In this document: in pieces, positions 5,898 through 6,551 of the stretch
How the letters are laid out: every line of letters begins with the position of its first letter
Position numbering within the stretch: position 1 is the first letter of the stretch
Assembly: GCA_030697855.1 (NCBI GenBank)
Contig: JAUYOU010000069.1
Span: forward strand, 1-6,551
DNA from: a bacterium
GTDB taxonomy: Bacteria > Patescibacteriota > Minisyncoccia > JACQLN01
Reading direction: 5' to 3'
Length of the DNA stretch: 6,551 nucleotides
The notes under the pieces: generated by a model
What the model saw: only the letters and a program-made list of their open reading frames with translations
What the model was told of the DNA's origin: nothing
Database searches by the model: none
Translations under genes and position numbers: made by a program

Positions 5898-6035
5898 AGT
5901 AGTTGAGCTGAAGGTTTTTTATTAAACCAGATTTGTAAGGTTTTGATAACTTGTATGCTGGTTACAAATTACGTGTCAAAAGGCACTAAAAGGTCAAAAA
6001 ACCTGGTTTAATTACAGCTCAAGTTACTACGGGGT
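5891..6035 (+). repeat. 145-bp nested palindrome; candidate structured RNA or palindromic mobile element
   Basis: The outer stem pairs 5891-5910 with 6015-6035: 20 pairs, one bulged G (6023) and two T/G pairs (5895/6031 and 5902/6024). Inside it, ATTAAACCAG (5921-5930) pairs perfectly with CTGGTTTAAT (6003-6012), leaving a 10-by-2 internal loop. Inside that, ATTTGTAA (5931-5938) pairs perfectly with TTACAAAT (5962-5969). AGGTTTTTT (5912-5920) is also an exact complement of AAAAAACCT (5996-6004), in the crossed order of a pseudoknot. Both T/G pairs are allowed G-U pairs in a + strand RNA but become A-C mismatches in a - strand RNA, which favours + strand transcription. It lies 30 bases after secF and directly before a promoter. 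It is not tmRNA, RNase P RNA, SRP RNA or tRNA by any conserved motif I can see. A 6S-like RNA, a secF 3' UTR element, or a MITE-like insertion remain possible. Confidence 0.8.
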
Positions 6036-6064
6036 TTGACATATATTTTAGGTAGTGATAGTAT
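6036..6064 (+). promoter_or_regulatory. Probable promoter of the sigma-region-4-like gene
   Basis: A perfect -35 TTGACA (6036-6041) is followed after 17 bases by TAGTAT (6059-6064), a 4/6 match to TATAAT, with an AT-rich discriminator (ATAAAAG). The predicted start is near 6071, giving a leader of about 130 bases. The -35 begins right after the 3' arm of the long palindrome, so anything binding or melting that palindrome would sit next to RNA polymerase. Confidence 0.7.
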
Positions 6065-6078
6065 ATAAAAGCTTAAAA

Positions 6079-6090
6079 GTTAATATTAAC
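6079..6090 (+). promoter_or_regulatory. Perfect 12-bp palindrome downstream of the predicted transcription start
   Basis: GTTAATATTAAC is its own reverse complement and lies about 8-20 bases after the predicted start point, a position where a dimeric repressor would block initiation or early elongation. AT-rich palindromes of this length can occur by chance, so an operator role is only suggested. Confidence 0.35.
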
Positions 6091-6196
6091 CCCGTTATAT
6101 CCAGCCCTTAAGGATGTTATGGGTGTAGTTATAAAAAATTATTTATTAATTTATTTAAAAACCCCGTAGTCCAAGCAAGGATATAACGGGGCTAAT
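6086..6196 (+). promoter_or_regulatory. Long-range stem in the 5' leader of the sigma-region-4-like gene
   Basis: CCCCGTTATATCC (6090-6102) is an exact 13-bp complement of GGATATAACGGGG (6179-6191). Past one A/C mismatch (6089/6192), four more pairs extend the stem (6085-6088 with 6193-6196). The stem encloses about 76 bases and its 13-bp core ends 9 bases before the start codon. GGGG (6188-6191), the only G-rich run near the start, would be buried in the paired state. This could control access to the start codon or protect the message; the DNA could instead be a binding site for the encoded protein. Confidence 0.6.
6119..6169 (+). CDS. Possible 16-residue leader peptide (weak call)
   Basis: ATG at 6119 opens a 16-codon frame (MGVVIKNYLLIYLKTP) ending in TAG at 6167-6169. 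AAGGA (6110-6114) lies upstream at usable spacing, which is a better site than the main gene has. The frame sits wholly inside the loop closed by the long leader stem and stops 9 bases before the stem's 3' arm, so a terminating ribosome would reach that arm. The AT-rich sequence could give such a frame by chance. Confidence 0.25.
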   Translation: MGVVIKNYLLIYLKTP

Positions 6197-6200
6197 CAAA

Positions 6201-6551
6201 ATGGTCAAGTTTGATATCAAAAAAATTGTTAGCCGATTGGTAGATAACCTATCGGACCGCTCAAAGGACATAATCTTGTCCCGATTTGGCATTGGAAAAG
6301 ATGATTACGATACCCTAGAAGCTATAGGGCAACGCTACGGTATTACACGTGAAAGGGTTAGGCAGATAGAAGCCGATGCTTTAAAGCATATTAAGAGTGC
6401 TTCTAATGAATCTGTTACAAGGCCTGTAATAACTGTTTTAAACGAATTCATAAAATCTAACGGTGGCGTTATGGATGAAAACGATCTAAAAGCTAGTTTT
6501 GCTTCTAATCATTTTGAAACAAAGCCGGAACCTACAAACAAGTATGAAGGC
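6201..6551 (+). CDS. Sigma-70 region 4-like DNA-binding protein (3' end outside window)
   Basis: The frame is open from ATG 6201 to the window end: 117 residues with no stop. Residues about 12-32 (LVDNLSDRSKDIILSRFGIG) resemble sigma region 4.1. Residues 38-65 (TLEAIGQRYGITRERVRQIE, then ADALKHIK) are a very clear region 4.2 helix-turn-helix, the part of RpoD that reads the -35 box. No regions 1-3 precede it, so it cannot be a complete sigma factor. From about residue 72 the sequence (TRPVITVLNEFIKSNGGVMDENDLKASF) looks like the start of a second, winged helix-turn-helix, possibly of the HARE-HTH type found in the Firmicutes delta subunit RpoE, but it is cut off. It is probably a transcription regulator that contacts promoter DNA or RNA polymerase. 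It has its own promoter and a structured leader, and no strong Shine-Dalgarno. The alternative is a fragment of a larger sigma-like protein. Confidence 0.85.
   Translation, partial: MVKFDIKKIVSRLVDNLSDRSKDIILSRFGIGKDDYDTLEAIGQRYGITRERVRQIEADALKHIKSASNESVTRPVITVLNEFIKSNGGVMDENDLKASFASNHFETKPEPTNKYEG

Noticed and set aside
5955..6011. 18-codon frame starting ATGCTGGTT within the long palindrome
   Set aside because: There is no Shine-Dalgarno upstream, the sequence is constrained by base pairing, and the length is within chance.
5891..6035. tmRNA, RNase P RNA, SRP RNA or tRNA
   Set aside because: There is no T-loop GGTTCRA with a CCA end, no conserved RNase P core and no SRP GGAAG tetraloop region; the stems do not form a cloverleaf.
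5891..6191. CRISPR array from the recurring ACCCCGTAGT boxes
   Set aside because: Copies are only about 10 bases long, in mixed orientation, unevenly spaced and not separated by unique spacers of uniform length; no cas genes are present.

Overview
The window most likely comes from a Candidate Phyla Radiation (Patescibacteria, Parcubacteria-like) bacterium, probably from a metagenome assembly. This is inferred from AT-rich, tightly packed genes, a short SecD/SecF pair, a short membrane-anchored protein of a kind I associate with CPR genomes, and a sigma-region-4-like protein that appears to continue into a second helix-turn-helix. TGA is used as an ordinary stop at 169-171, 2234-2236 and 3563-3565, so the code is standard bacterial and not the UGA-glycine code of Gracilibacteria/Absconditabacteria.

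Layout, all genes on the + strand. (1) 1-1620: the 3' end of gatC and complete gatA, two subunits of the tRNA-dependent amidotransferase that corrects Glu-tRNA(Gln) and/or Asp-tRNA(Asn); gatB is not in the window. (2) 1688-2236: a one-helix membrane protein whose soluble part carries a HEPN-like R-N-x3-H motif. Tandem 7-bp repeats fill the junction before gatA and, with a different repeat unit, the junction after it. (3) 2237-3607: a self-contained unit of promoter-like sequence, strong Shine-Dalgarno, an unrecognised 402-residue membrane protein and a clean intrinsic terminator. (4) 3606-5860: a promoter abutting that terminator, then secD and secF, the accessory motor of the Sec translocon that uses the proton motive force. 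(5) 5861-6200: a 340-bp non-coding stretch packed with secondary structure. (6) 6201-6551 (runs off the end): a sigma-70 region-4-like DNA-binding protein.

The most unusual part is 5879-6200. It holds a 145-bp nested palindrome whose outer stem is 20 pairs long. Both of its non-Watson-Crick pairs are G-U when read as + strand RNA, and its interior can form a pseudoknot. It is followed directly by a TTGACA promoter, a perfect 12-bp palindrome near the predicted transcription start, and a 5' leader in which a 13-bp perfect stem encloses a possible 16-codon reading frame and ends 9 bases before the regulator's start codon. An ACCCCGTAGT-like box recurs through the region in both orientations. 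This could be a structured RNA plus an autoregulated promoter and leader for the regulator gene; that is inference from sequence alone.

The gene families GatC, GatA, SecD, SecF and sigma region 4 are recognised with confidence. The HEPN assignment rests on a short motif, the 402-residue protein has no assigned function, and all promoter and RNA-structure calls were made by eye without folding or alignment.
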